Positions 8,039-16,760 of a stretch of DNA of 38,106 nt are shown here, piece after piece (position 1 is the first letter of the stretch; the number at the start of each line of letters is the position of its first letter). The stretch is taken from contig JAWXAX010000278.1 in the NCBI GenBank assembly GCA_034439735.1, positions 1 to 38,106 of the forward strand, written 5' to 3'. The notes below the pieces were generated by a model. It saw only the letters and a program-made list of their open reading frames with translations, was not told the origin of the DNA and made no database searches. The translations under genes were made by a program, and so were the position numbers. The DNA comes from Rhodothermales bacterium. GTDB lineage: Bacteria; Bacteroidota; Rhodothermia; Rhodothermales; JAHQVL01.

Positions 8039-8853
8039 CCTTCGTTCTCCGGGTCGGAGAATCGGAACAGGTGGTTGCCGAACGCCACGGGCATCGCGTG
8101 AAACAGAAACGCCCGCACGATTCGTTCGAACGTGAGCCGCGAGCGGTCGAGAGTGGCCGCCACGGCCTCCTCGTCCTCCGGGGCGTTGACATCTGGAACC
8201 GAGTACTTGTGTCCCACCACGAGGCCGGCGCAGGGGATTTCCAACTCGTTCGCCAGGATGACCTCGGGCGCCAGCGTCATGGAATTCACCTGCGCCCCGA
8301 GGCGGTGCCACATCCGGTTTTCGGCCGGCGTCTTTGTCCGCGGCCCGCCGACGTAGCCAAAGACCACGTCATCCGCCGGAATGACCCCTCCCGTGCGCAC
8401 CAGCATGGCCGTCTGCTCCGTCAGCGCCCGCGAAAACAGCCCTTCGTTGAGGACGAGATGGCCATGTTCGGCTGACGGCTCGGGAAACAGGGTACAGGCG
8501 CTGCCGTCGGGCAGGCGGTTGTCGAGCGTGATGAGATCGCCCAGAAGCAGGGGATGGTACAGCGGCAGGCCGGCGTCCATCACCCCGACCGAACTCGTCA
8601 CCAACAGCGCGCCGCACTCGGCCTGGTGGAGGGCATGGGCCTGGGCGCGGTACGGGATCTGGTTCGGGAGCAGCCGATGCGGGTAACCGTGGCGGAACGA
8701 AGCGTACGCCGGCCGGCCGGCCCGCTCCACCCGGTACAGCGTCCACGGCCCCCAGGGGGTTTCAAACGCGACCGGCTCCGCCGGCCCGAGCACATCGAGC
8801 CGGAAGGCGCTACCGAGGATGACGGCGACGGATGCTGGAAGTGCAAAGTGCAA
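8035..8853 (-). CDS. Purine-nucleoside / methylthioadenosine phosphorylase-like protein
   Basis: A 272-residue phosphorylase of the PNP/UDP family in its MTAP branch. Motifs: HGYPHRLLPNQIPYRAQAHAL (the phosphate-site H-G-x-x-H...P...YRA box), VTSSVGVMD, and GGPRTKTPAENRMWHRLGA followed by VNSMTLAPEVILANEL, matching G-P-R-x-x-(T)-x-A-E and M-(S/T)-x-x-P-E-x-x-L-A. It would split a purine nucleoside such as 5'-methylthioadenosine with phosphate. No in-frame ATG or GTG precedes the first conserved strand, so I took a TTG at 8853; an ATT directly before it is the other option. The upstream 50 nt are an A/G-word repeat. It overlaps the downstream kinase by 4 nt. Nucleoside specificity is not decidable by eye. 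Confidence 0.75.
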   Translation of the reverse strand: MHFALPASVAVILGSAFRLDVLGPAEPVAFETPWGPWTLYRVERAGRPAYASFRHGYPHRLLPNQIPYRAQAHALHQAECGALLVTSSVGVMDAGLPLYHPLLLGDLITLDNRLPDGSACTLFPEPSAEHGHLVLNEGLFSRALTEQTAMLVRTGGVIPADDVVFGYVGGPRTKTPAENRMWHRLGAQVNSMTLAPEVILANELEIPCAGLVVGHKYSVPDVNAPEDEEAVAATLDRSRLTFERIVRAFLFHAMPVAFGNHLFRFSDPENEG

Positions 8854-8889
8854 AATGAAAAGTAAAAAGTGAATTGTGAAAAGTGAAAA
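8839..8889. repeat. Degenerate A/G-rich word repeat (AAAGTG-like)
   Basis: About 50 bp of imperfect repeats of AAAGTGCAAAGTG / AAAAGTGAAAA type lie between the ABC ATPase and the phosphorylase and reach into the start of the latter. The same vocabulary recurs at 5268-5293, 5361-5386, 9636-9676, 22674-22693, 22803-22852 (opposite strand) and 24772-24801. Confidence 0.6.
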
Positions 8890-8906
8890 TCCTTGATCGT
8901 TATTCG

Positions 8907-9632
8907 CTAATCCCCGAGCAACCCTTTCCAGAACGCGATTTCGTCCAACACTCCGATATCCGGGTCGCGGATGAAGGCGTCTCTCGATTCGTAGGCGTGG
9001 AGCCGGCCTTCCTTCATGAACGCAATCCGGTCGCCCATGAGCAAGGCCTCCTTGAGGTCGTGCGTGACAAAAATTGCCGCGATCTCGTAGCGTTTCACGA
9101 GGCGTTTAAACACCTGCTGCATCGCGCCGCGGATCTCGACATCGAGGCTGGCGAACGGCTCGTCGAGCAGCAGCAGGGCCGGCCGGATGATGATCGCCCG
9201 TCCGAACGCCACCCGTTGCCGCTGGCCGCCCGAGAGCTGGGTGGGCATTTTGCGGGCGTGGGAGGCGAGCTCCAGGTCGTCCAACATTTCGTCGACACGG
9301 CGCCGCACCTCGCCGGCCGGCTCGTTTCGCAGCCGAAGCCCGAACGCGATGTTCTCCCGGACATTCAGGTGCGGAAACAACAGCGGCTCCTGGTAGAGGT
9401 ACACCGCGCTCCGCGTCTGCGGTTCGGCCCGCGTCACATCCCGATCCGCCAGACGCACCGCGCCCGCATCCGCCGTCTCCAGGCCGGCGATCACCTTTAA
9501 CAGGGTCGTCTTCCCACACCCCGACCGCCCCAACACACTGAGCGTCTCCCGCCCCGCCAGCGACAGATCCAGCCCACGAAGCACCGCTTCGCGTCCGTAC
9601 GACTTGTGGAGCTGGTTGATTTCGAGAAACAC
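8907..9632 (-). CDS. ABC transporter ATP-binding protein
   Basis: A 241-residue ATPase with all standard elements: Walker A GRSGCGKTT (35-43), Q-loop Gln81, signature LSGGQRQR (133-140), Walker B LLLLDEP (153-159), D-loop SLD, and switch His191 in VTHDLKEA. It resembles the CysA/PotA/FbpC/ThiQ group but ends soon after the RecA-like and helical parts, with no room for a TOBE domain. It should drive the two permeases encoded upstream on the same strand. A 61-nt A/G-rich gap separates it from the second permease. Substrate is not visible from the ATPase. Confidence 0.93.
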   Translation of the reverse strand: MFLEINQLHKSYGREAVLRGLDLSLAGRETLSVLGRSGCGKTTLLKVIAGLETADAGAVRLADRDVTRAEPQTRSAVYLYQEPLLFPHLNVRENIAFGLRLRNEPAGEVRRRVDEMLDDLELASHARKMPTQLSGGQRQRVAFGRAIIIRPALLLLDEPFASLDVEIRGAMQQVFKRLVKRYEIAAIFVTHDLKEALLMGDRIAFMKEGRLHAYESRDAFIRDPDIGVLDEIAFWKGLLGD

Positions 9633-9635
9633 GAT

Positions 9636-9676
9636 TTAAGGCAAAAGGGAAAAGGGAAAAGTGAAAAGTGAAAAGT
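9636..9676. repeat. Degenerate A/G-rich word repeat between ATPase and permease genes
   Basis: Tandem-like run of AAAAGGG and AAAAGTG words fills most of the 61-bp gap between the ABC ATPase (start 9632) and the upstream permease (stop 9694). It belongs to the same vocabulary as the tract at 8839-8889. Confidence 0.6.
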
Positions 9677-9693
9677 ACGTGCTGGAGGAGAGC

Positions 9694-10479
9694 TTACACT
9701 TGCTTAAACACGAACCGCTTGTTTGCCCACAGCAACAAGGCCGGGGGGAGGACGAGCAGGCAACTGGCGATGGCGGCGTAGTAGACGTTGGCCTCGCCGA
9801 TATATTCGTAGACCTTGACGGGGAGCGTCTGAACCTTACCCGAGCCGATGAGGATCGTCAGGCCGTACTGGAACCAGGAGATCAGGAAGGTCTGAAAAAA
9901 ACAGATTAAAAGCGCACCGCGCGACACCGGGATGAGCACGCGCCGGTACGCCTGGAGCGTCGATCCGCCCAGCGTATAGACGAGGTCCTCGAGGGCCCGG
10001 ACTTCCGCGTTCCAGAAGGCGCTAAAAAAGACGATGCTGAAGCCGTAGGCGAACATGGTCTGCGCCACCATCACGCCGGCGACGTTGCCTGTAAGCCCCG
10101 CCTTGATGTACAGGAACATGAGGCACGTCCCGAGCACAACCGGCGACATGACAAACGGGACGTACGCGAGGAAGAGCAGCGACGATCGGCGGGGATGGTA
10201 GGCGATGAACTTGCCGGTGATGAAGCCGGCCACCGTCGACAGCCCCGCCACGACACTCGACACCCCGAGAGAAAGCAGGAAGCTACTCCCAAGCGCGCTC
10301 GATCCCCCGAGTACGCGACGCCACAGGTTCAGGCTGAGTGCGCTGGGCCACACCGCCGGAAACGACCACTCGCTCACCAACGAGAGCCCGAACAGGTAGA
10401 CAAACGGAAAGAGGCACACCGCGGCGAGCAACGCCGCCGCCGCCGGCCGCAGCCGGAGCCCGATCGCTTTATGACTCAT
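9694..10479 (-). CDS. ABC transporter permease (second subunit)
   Basis: A 261-residue inner-membrane permease of the binding-protein-dependent type, with about six hydrophobic helices. The EAA-type loop for contact with the ATPase is seen at LEDLVYTLGGSTLQAYRRVL (about 170-190). I start it at the ATG at 10479 rather than the longer frame to 10515 because a strong GGGGAGGTG ribosome site lies 6 nt upstream of that ATG. It overlaps the stop of the first permease by 11 nt, so the two are translationally coupled and should form the heterodimeric channel. Confidence 0.9.
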   Translation of the reverse strand: MSHKAIGLRLRPAAAALLAAVCLFPFVYLFGLSLVSEWSFPAVWPSALSLNLWRRVLGGSSALGSSFLLSLGVSSVVAGLSTVAGFITGKFIAYHPRRSSLLFLAYVPFVMSPVVLGTCLMFLYIKAGLTGNVAGVMVAQTMFAYGFSIVFFSAFWNAEVRALEDLVYTLGGSTLQAYRRVLIPVSRGALLICFFQTFLISWFQYGLTILIGSGKVQTLPVKVYEYIGEANVYYAAIASCLLVLPPALLLWANKRFVFKQV

Positions 10480-11353
10480 GCCGCACCTCCCCTTTTCTGA
10501 ACGCGAGGACGACAAAGGCGACGACCACCGCCGTGTACAGCAGGGCGATGAGAAACGCCTCGGGCTTCTGCTGGATGTCGAACATCGCGTACTTCCGCAT
10601 CGTCAGCACCGAGATCATCTGCGGGTTCTGCCGGCCGAGGAGGAGCGGGATCTCATAACTCCCCAACACAGCGATAAAAAACAGCACGATGTTCGCGAAG
10701 CACTGGTTGAGCAGGATCGGGACGTGGACGCGATAGAGCATCTGCCAGCGCCCGGCGCCGAGCGTCCGCGCGAGCCCTCCCAGGGCACCCAGCTTTTCCC
10801 GGTTATAGATCTCGACAAAGAGGAGGATAAAAAATGGGAGCCCGAGCCCAACGTGGGCGATGATGATCCCCACGCCGTACGCATCGTTCACGAGGGGGGG
10901 AAACTGCCCCACCGCGTCGATCATCCCCAGCTGAAGGAGGATGCGCGACACGTACCCCGCCCCCGAGAAGAGCTGGAAAACCAGAAACGCCGCGACGGTC
11001 GCCGGCAGGGCGAGCGGGAAATAGATGATGTATGAGAGCGCCCCGTAGCCAAGCGGCCGGCGCAGATACAGCGCCAGCACGAGGGAGAGGCTGATGGTCA
11101 GCAGCACCGAGATGCCGGCGACATACACGCTCAGCCCGAACGACGCCCAAATCTCGCTCCCCTGCCCCAATTTGGCCCAGTAGGCCCACGTAAATCCGTC
11201 GCTCAACAACCCGGCCAGCCCGGTGCTGTACGCCAGCGCATATCCGAGGCTAAAGAGGATCGGCAGGATCGCCAGCGCCAGAAACAGCGCCAGCCCCAGC
11301 CGGCCCAGGCTATTGCGGTTACCGTGCAAGGACTTCGTTCCGGAAATCGTCAT
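10469..11353 (-). CDS. ABC transporter permease (first subunit)
   Basis: A 294-residue permease with about six transmembrane segments, beginning with a helix near residues 18-40. The cytoplasmic EAA loop reads ARTLGAGRWQMLYRVHVPIL (about 196-215), which fits the A-x-x-x-G-A-x-(R/K)-x-x-x-F-x-x-V-x-(L/I)-P pattern. Its frame begins 35 nt inside the end of the binding-protein gene; a TTG at 11329 is another possible start. It works with the second permease, the ATPase and the lipoprotein encoded next to it. Confidence 0.9.
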   Translation of the reverse strand: MTISGTKSLHGNRNSLGRLGLALFLALAILPILFSLGYALAYSTGLAGLLSDGFTWAYWAKLGQGSEIWASFGLSVYVAGISVLLTISLSLVLALYLRRPLGYGALSYIIYFPLALPATVAAFLVFQLFSGAGYVSRILLQLGMIDAVGQFPPLVNDAYGVGIIIAHVGLGLPFFILLFVEIYNREKLGALGGLARTLGAGRWQMLYRVHVPILLNQCFANIVLFFIAVLGSYEIPLLLGRQNPQMISVLTMRKYAMFDIQQKPEAFLIALLYTAVVVAFVVLAFRKGEVRHES

Positions 11354-12527
11354 ACAACCGGATCATGTATTCGGGGGCGAGTTCGGGGAGCGCATACGGC
11401 TGGATGACCTCCCGGCGCGGCGCGTGTGTGCGGCCCGGGACGGAGGCGAAGCGCGCCTGCCAGTCCGCCGGCAGCCGGTCGATAGCCAACACCGTCCCAT
11501 CTCCCCACACGGCCGGGTCGTACTTCTGGAGCTGCGCTTCGGGCGAGAGCATAAAATTGATCGCCACCATCGCGCCGGCCTTATGTTCGGCCGTCTTCAC
11601 GATGCCCAGGTAGTGCGAATTCTGGATCGTCCCGCCCTCCAGTACAAAGGCGGCGGCCGTCGGCGGGAAAAGCCCCTGCAGCACTTTGTTGTCGACTTCC
11701 CCGTCGTTGTTGCTCATGGTGAAATCGACCTCCCCCGTAGCGAACATCTGATGGAGCTGGGCCAGGCCGGCCGGGTAGGTCTCGCCCTTCATCCACAGAT
11801 ACGGCTCGATGTCGTTTACATACCGCCACAATTCGGGGGCGTACCGGGCGTACAGCCGTCCGTCAAATGGCCCGGCCAGCACCTCCGGCCCACCAGCGAT
11901 GTCGATGAGCAGCGACTTCAGGAAGGTCATGCCGGCAAACCCGATGTCGAATGTAAACTTGCCGGGATGGGCGCGAACCCACGCGGCGAGCGCCTCGCGT
12001 GTGCGCGGCGGCTCGGGTGTGCGGAGGGTGTCGTGGATGAGGGCAAACTGTACGTTGCCCCAGGGCGCCTCGAACCCTTCCACAGGCTGTTGAAAATCCT
12101 TCCCGATGAACGGGTTTTCGAGATCGATGTACCGGGCGTTCGGCAGGCGATCCACAAACGGCCCGTACAGTGCATCGATCTGCCGGAGCTGGTAAAAGGT
12201 CTCTCCGTTGATCCAGGCCATGTCGACGTCGCTCATCGCCTTGCCGGCCTCGATCTCGGTCATCAATAACGACACCACCTGCTTGCCCTGGCCGGAGCTG
12301 ATAGTGAGATCGATTCCGTATCGCTCCATCAGCGCCGGCGCCACGTAGCCGCGCATGTATTCGTTGATGAACGGATCACCCATCCACATCATCAGATTCA
12401 CCCGCTGCCCCCGCGCCTCCGCCTCGATGGCCTCCCACGGCGCCGTGGCCACATCGATCCCCGCGTCCCCGGAAGAAGACGGCCCACAGCCGGCGAGGAG
12501 AAGGATGAGGAGAAGAAGATGTTTCAC
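11319..12527 (-). CDS. Extracellular solute-binding lipoprotein of ABC transporter (YnjB-like)
   Basis: A 402-residue periplasmic binding protein with a lipoprotein signal peptide; the lipobox is LLAGC with Cys14. The mature part is a type 2 binding fold: ARGQRVNLMMWMGDPFINEY near residues 38-57 and a late INFMLSPEAQLQKYDPAVWG segment. The combination of an ARGQ-V-x-F/L-x-x-W-G start with two permeases and a TOBE-less ATPase resembles the YnjBCD group, whose substrate is unsettled (thiamine-type compounds have been suggested). The downstream phosphorylase and kinase hint instead at a nucleoside or thio-sugar. It is the first gene of the - strand operon. Confidence 0.85.
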   Translation of the reverse strand: MKHLLLLILLLAGCGPSSSGDAGIDVATAPWEAIEAEARGQRVNLMMWMGDPFINEYMRGYVAPALMERYGIDLTISSGQGKQVVSLLMTEIEAGKAMSDVDMAWINGETFYQLRQIDALYGPFVDRLPNARYIDLENPFIGKDFQQPVEGFEAPWGNVQFALIHDTLRTPEPPRTREALAAWVRAHPGKFTFDIGFAGMTFLKSLLIDIAGGPEVLAGPFDGRLYARYAPELWRYVNDIEPYLWMKGETYPAGLAQLHQMFATGEVDFTMSNNDGEVDNKVLQGLFPPTAAAFVLEGGTIQNSHYLGIVKTAEHKAGAMVAINFMLSPEAQLQKYDPAVWGDGTVLAIDRLPADWQARFASVPGRTHAPRREVIQPYALPELAPEYMIRLYDDFRNEVLAR

Positions 12528-12691
12528 AAAACGGCTTGGTATTGATGATGCGTTCTAAAATACAGCGTCGTCCTTCACTGCGTTGCTAATGAACACACTA
12601 TTCGAGGCTAGTCGTAAATTCCTGTAAAACAGCTCAGCTGCGTACATGTACTCGAAAAACCGGGCAGGATATCGAAACCCCAAATAATTGA

Positions 12692-12760
12692 GTCATCCCG
12701 AGCCTGTCGAGAGCCTGCCCCCGCGAAGGCGGGGGGGGCTCTCGACAGGCTCGGGATGAC
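12692..12760. repeat. Perfect 24-bp inverted repeat (MITE/REP-like hairpin)
   Basis: Arms at 12692-12715 and 12737-12760 are exact reverse complements over 24 bp; they begin with GTCATCCCGAGCCTGTCGAG. The 21-bp centre contains its own hairpin, CCCCGC-GAAG-GCGGGG. The total is a 69-nt near-continuous stem. Elements starting with GTCATCC also occur at 26869 and 36329, but the arm sequence here is a different family. Confidence 0.9.
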
Positions 12761-12819
12761 TTCGGGATATGGGGATTGGCGATTTTACCATCTAACAACA
12801 CGTTCATGCTCAACAAGAA

Positions 12820-12838
12820 AGCCCCGCGCAGCTGGGCT
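12820..12838 (-). terminator. Weak terminator-like hairpin downstream of TonB receptor gene
   Basis: On the - strand AGCCC pairs with GGGCT across a 9-nt loop and is followed by TTTCTTGTT. It lies about 70 nt past the receptor stop. The stem is short and the T-tract is interrupted, so this is only a candidate. Confidence 0.3.
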
Positions 12839-12909
12839 CTAGGTCTCAAGCTGACATTTACCCTAACCCTTTAATTTTCAATATTTAACCTACTTCCCGG
12901 CGCGAAGCG

Positions 12910-15879
12910 TCAAAACACCACCCGCGCGCCGAACTGAAACTGGCGCGGCGGGGCGGCGTTGCGGCGGATGATCTCGTTGGTGCCGCCCAGCTGAATCTGG
13001 TTACTCTGCGTGGCGTTGTTCGAGTAACCGCTCAGGTTTTCGGCGTTAAACAGGTTGAAGATATCCGCACGAATCTCCACCGTCTTGCCTGCGATCGGCA
13101 GGCGGTAGTGCGCTCCGAGGTCGAACGTGGACACCCATGGCAGCCGGCCACTGTTGCGGCTTTCGCCGGGGTGGCGGTCGCTGTTGCCCTGGTAGGCGTC
13201 GGCGAACGAGCGGCCGTCGCCGTTGAGATCGGTGGTGCCAAAGATGAGCGCGTCGGGGATGCGGTTGATGGGCTGGCCGCTCTGGACCAACGCCGCGACG
13301 GACACCGCGACCCGCGGGGCGGGGTAGTAGTAGACGATCCCGCTGACGACGTGCGTCCGGTCGTTAATCGAGGGGCCCCACTCGCCGTCGAAGTCGTTCC
13401 CGTCCTGCGCGCGGAAGTTGATGTCTTCGGTGTTGTTGCGCAGGTTGGAGAGGGTGTAGGTGAAGCGGTAGGAGTAGGCGTCGTCGCGGCGATCCTTGAG
13501 CAGGTTAAACGACGCCGCGTAGTACTTCGACTCGCCGCCGGCTTCGGACATCAGGATATTGCGCGCCCCGCCGGCCACGATGGCGATCGGGCGGGTGGCG
13601 TCGGCCTCGGCGGGGGTGCGGACGTACGTGGCTGGATCGAACACTAAATCACCCAACGGCCCTGGATTCCACGGCGCCGCCGGATTCAGCGTCCGCAGCC
13701 GGTACAGATCGTACGAGCGGGTGTGGACGAGATCCACGTAAAACAGCTTATCACTGGCGATCTGGCGCTGGTACCCGAGCGAGAACTGGTGCGTGTAGGG
13801 GTTGTCGAACCCGTTCGGGTTCAGCAGGCGCAGTTCGTTGCTGAACACCTCATCGCGGCGGGCGGCCAATTCGAAGGGGCCGGGGCCCTGGAGGTAGCCG
13901 GGGGTGAGCGCGGTGGCGTCCACGGTGACGTTGCCGTCAAACGTGACGCGATCCAGGTCGGTGTCTGCCGGGAGCACCCCGCTGTCGATTAGCTGCTGAA
14001 GCTGCTGGCGGTAGCCGACGGCGGTCGAGTTTTGCTGGAGGGCATCGGAGTAGACGGCGTAGAGCACCTTGTCGTAGAAGATGCCGTAGCCGCCGCGGAC
14101 GACGCTCCGGTCGTCGATCAAATAATTGAAGTTGACCCGCGGCGCGACGTTGTTCAGGTCCCCCTCGTCGGCGCCGCCTTTCGAGAGCGTGTCGAAGTCG
14201 TACCGGAGCCCCACCGACAGGTTGAGCCGGCTGTTGACCGCAATCTGATCCTCGAGATACACCCCGTAGGTCGTCTGCCGGGCGCCGAAGCGGATGGGGC
14301 GGAGTTCGACATTATAGCTGAGCACCTGCACATCCGACGGGATATCATCGATGCCGAGTGTGGACCCGAGCGCCGCGGTACGCAGCGCGTCTTCCTGGGA
14401 CTCGTTGAGTTGCACTCGGTAGGACCCGGCCGGCGTGCCGCCGCCGGCGAGTTCGAAGTTCGACGTAATCACCTCCCCACCCACCTTGAACGTATGCTGC
14501 CCGGTGGACAGGGTGAGTTTTTGCTGGAGTTGGATCGTGTTTTCGATGTCATCGAATACATAGCCCGGATGGCCGAGGCCGGCGAGGCTGAGTCCGTTGG
14601 CCCCGAGAACATCGACGCGGGGAGACGACGCGTCTTCGGGGTCGGCGTAGTTCCAGCGGAAGCGGCTGTACAGGACGTTGCTTTCGTAGACGATGCGGTC
14701 TCCGAGATAGGTATTCTGCACCCCGACGAGCGCCGCGTTGCGGTCCTGCGTATTGGCCGTAGAGGGAAACTCCGTCCCGCCCTCCAGACCACCGCCCTGG
14801 CGTTCGATGCCTACGACGCCGAGGTTGGCGCGCACGGTGGAGCGCCAGCGCTTGGACCAGATCTGGTCGATCCGCGCCGAGGCCAGGGTGAAGGTATTCT
14901 GTCCCTGGACCGTCTCGTTAACACCGAGCGCCGGCACGTTGAGCAGATTGTCCTTGATGTCGTACGTCTGCTCCAGGTTGACGAAGAAAAACGTCTCGTC
15001 GCGTGTGATGGGCCCGCCAACGGCGAAGCCGGTCTGGTGGCGCTGGAAGCCGTCCTTCACCTGGTTGCCCGAGAGGTCGCGCTGGGCGTAGGGGCTGCTG
15101 GCGTCGAGCGCCGGCCCGGGGCGCGTCACGTAAAAGGCCTCGCCGGTCACCGTATTGCCGCCGCTTTTTGTGGTGACATTAAACACCCCGTTGCCCGTGC
15201 GGCCGTATTCGACCGAGTAGTTGTTCGTGAGCACCGTCACATCCTGCACGCTGCCGACCGGGATCGGGAATTTCTGCCCGCCGAGGAAGTTCTCGTTGTT
15301 GTCCATCCCGTCGATCATATAATTGACGTAGAGGGCATTCGCGCCGTTGATGCTGACATTCGGGGCCTCGGGGAAGAAGCCAGTCGCCTGCGTTACGTTG
15401 GGCAGACGGAACAGCGCGCGGGTGATGTCTCGCCCCTCGATGGGCAGCATCTCCACCTCGTGTGCGGCGAGTGTGGAGGCCACTTCGGCGCTCGTCGTAT
15501 TGAGCTGCGCGAAGCCGGAGGCCTCCACGACCAGCTCGTCCAGCTCGACCTCCCTTACCGGCCCGACGAGCAGCACCACGCTCCGTTTTTCGTTGGAGCG
15601 GAGCCGGATGTCGCCGGCGCGAGCCTCGTTATATTCGGTGCTCTGGCGGACGAAGGTCTCGTAGACGCCGGCCGTCGTCAGCCCCGCAAAAAAGACCTTG
15701 CCCTGGGCGTTGCTCGTCTTCGCCTCGGCGTACCCGATGTCCTGGTTTTCGAGGTGGACGACGACGCCGACGAGGGGCTGGTTAGTGATCAGATTAAAGA
15801 CGGTGGCTTCGAGGCTGGCCTGGGCAAAGGCGCCGGTAGCCGGCAAAAAGGCTATAATGAAGCAGACAAGGCGCTTCAT
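12910..15879 (-). CDS. TonB-dependent outer-membrane receptor with N-terminal carboxypeptidase-like domain
   Basis: A 989-residue outer-membrane protein. Residues 1-20 form a signal peptide ending AFAQA. Residues about 21-105 form a CarboxypepD_reg-like beta-sandwich (LEATVFNLITNQPLVGVVV). A plug follows (about 115-250) with GRDITRALFRLPNV, VNYMIDGMDNNE and VEYGRTGNGVFNVTTKSGGN, then a beta-barrel to the terminal FQFGARVVF, with the C-terminal Phe expected for barrel assembly. I chose ATG 15879; ATG 15906 would add nine residues, and the frame to 16056 has no signal-like start. No SusD partner is adjacent, so this is an OAR-like or oligopeptide/siderophore-type receptor rather than a SusC. 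The ligand is unknown. Confidence 0.9.
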   Translation of the reverse strand: MKRLVCFIIAFLPATGAFAQASLEATVFNLITNQPLVGVVVHLENQDIGYAEAKTSNAQGKVFFAGLTTAGVYETFVRQSTEYNEARAGDIRLRSNEKRSVVLLVGPVREVELDELVVEASGFAQLNTTSAEVASTLAAHEVEMLPIEGRDITRALFRLPNVTQATGFFPEAPNVSINGANALYVNYMIDGMDNNENFLGGQKFPIPVGSVQDVTVLTNNYSVEYGRTGNGVFNVTTKSGGNTVTGEAFYVTRPGPALDASSPYAQRDLSGNQVKDGFQRHQTGFAVGGPITRDETFFFVNLEQTYDIKDNLLNVPALGVNETVQGQNTFTLASARIDQIWSKRWRSTVRANLGVVGIERQGGGLEGGTEFPSTANTQDRNAALVGVQNTYLGDRIVYESNVLYSRFRWNYADPEDASSPRVDVLGANGLSLAGLGHPGYVFDDIENTIQLQQKLTLSTGQHTFKVGGEVITSNFELAGGGTPAGSYRVQLNESQEDALRTAALGSTLGIDDIPSDVQVLSYNVELRPIRFGARQTTYGVYLEDQIAVNSRLNLSVGLRYDFDTLSKGGADEGDLNNVAPRVNFNYLIDDRSVVRGGYGIFYDKVLYAVYSDALQQNSTAVGYRQQLQQLIDSGVLPADTDLDRVTFDGNVTVDATALTPGYLQGPGPFELAARRDEVFSNELRLLNPNGFDNPYTHQFSLGYQRQIASDKLFYVDLVHTRSYDLYRLRTLNPAAPWNPGPLGDLVFDPATYVRTPAEADATRPIAIVAGGARNILMSEAGGESKYYAASFNLLKDRRDDAYSYRFTYTLSNLRNNTEDINFRAQDGNDFDGEWGPSINDRTHVVSGIVYYYPAPRVAVSVAALVQSGQPINRIPDALIFGTTDLNGDGRSFADAYQGNSDRHPGESRNSGRLPWVSTFDLGAHYRLPIAGKTVEIRADIFNLFNAENLSGYSNNATQSNQIQLGGTNEIIRRNAAPPRQFQFGARVVF

Positions 15880-16081
15880 CAACCTTGTCAAAGGCTGATA
15901 GGTCATGAATCGAGACAGGTAGATCGGGTGGGTGTGCCGCTGGCCGGACGCATCGCTCGCGGGGCGACCGTGCGCAGGTCCTGAGTGCATCCTGCGTTGT
16001 CCATGGTACGCGGCGCGAGCCACACGAACAACCGAACCCCCGCCGGTGGCGCTCAAGAAAGCCCTTTCCCCGGAAGAGGCG

Positions 16082-16693
16082 TCACTTTTTGGTCAGGAGT
16101 TCATGAACGACCTGGCTGGCGTGGAGATAGGCGCGATACTGGCCGAACTGAAACGCCGTAGCCTCACTATCCCGCTCATGGTCCGACCGACCAGACGCTT
16201 CGCTGCTGAGTTCGAGGAGCCGGTCGACGATCCGCTGTACCTCGACGGCAGCGACGGCTTCCGCGGCGTCCACATCTGCTCGGCGCGCCGGCTCGACGTG
16301 CCAGTTCGCTTTCATCACCTCGATACCCACCCGCATCACCTCGCGCCAGGCGGCGTCGATCGCGTCGTCATATCTCGGGTCACAGCCTTTTACGGCCACC
16401 ATCAGGCTTTCGAGCCAGGCATCGTAGAGGGCCGGCGGGATCCCGTACCCGTGTTTTCCATGAGCCGCGCCCAGGGCGGCCATGTGGGCGTGCGCCGCGT
16501 CGTCCCGCTTTTCATGCAGATTCATCATCTGGTAGAGGGACGCGTTCAGCATGGCCATCTGCCGCTCCATGTCCGTGTGCGCAAACGCCCGTTTGACATC
16601 TGGCGAGGACGCGACAAACGAGTCGTAGAAGTGCTCGAGGAAGTGGATGTTGCTCAGACAACGGAGCAGACTGGACCGAAACAGGACTCGCAT
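16082..16693 (-). CDS. Globin-domain protein with C-terminal helical extension
   Basis: A 203-residue cytoplasmic protein. Residues about 10-131 look like a bacterial single-domain globin: HFLEHFYDSFVASSPDVKRAF (A-B/C region), HTDMERQMAMLNASLYQMM (E-helix region), and GAAHGKHGYGIPPALYDAW, which supplies the proximal haem ligand (His78, or less likely His81), ending DAAWREVMRVGIEVMKANW. A further 70 residues are helical and lack a recognisable output domain. The start at 16693 follows the conserved region; the frame upstream overlaps the antiporter gene. It could sense or bind O2 or NO. It lies 67 nt after the KefB-type gene and may be cotranscribed. Confidence 0.75.
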   Translation of the reverse strand: MRVLFRSSLLRCLSNIHFLEHFYDSFVASSPDVKRAFAHTDMERQMAMLNASLYQMMNLHEKRDDAAHAHMAALGAAHGKHGYGIPPALYDAWLESLMVAVKGCDPRYDDAIDAAWREVMRVGIEVMKANWHVEPARRADVDAAEAVAAVEVQRIVDRLLELSSEASGRSDHERDSEATAFQFGQYRAYLHASQVVHELLTKK

Positions 16694-16760
16694 AGGATGG
16701 ATCGTGGGTTGGGCGGAAGTAGCAGTTTTCTGTCGTTGCAGAGAGGGCGACGAGCAGAGT

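Larger units (their letters stand above)
12528..12909. other. Intergenic region between TonB receptor 3' end and ABC operon 5' end
   Basis: This 382-bp stretch has no convincing gene. It holds a perfect long hairpin (12692-12760), a weak terminator-like hairpin (12820-12838) for the receptor gene, and the upstream region of the solute-binding protein gene. On the - strand a TATTTTAG sequence lies about 45 nt before the binding-protein ATG, one base off the Bacteroidota -7 consensus TAnnTTTG, but no well-spaced TTG was seen. Confidence 0.6.

Noticed and set aside
14032-15984. 650-codon open frame on the + strand
   Set aside because: It lies wholly opposite the TonB receptor gene, which has a clear signal peptide, plug and barrel. 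Long antisense frames are expected in this GC-rich DNA.
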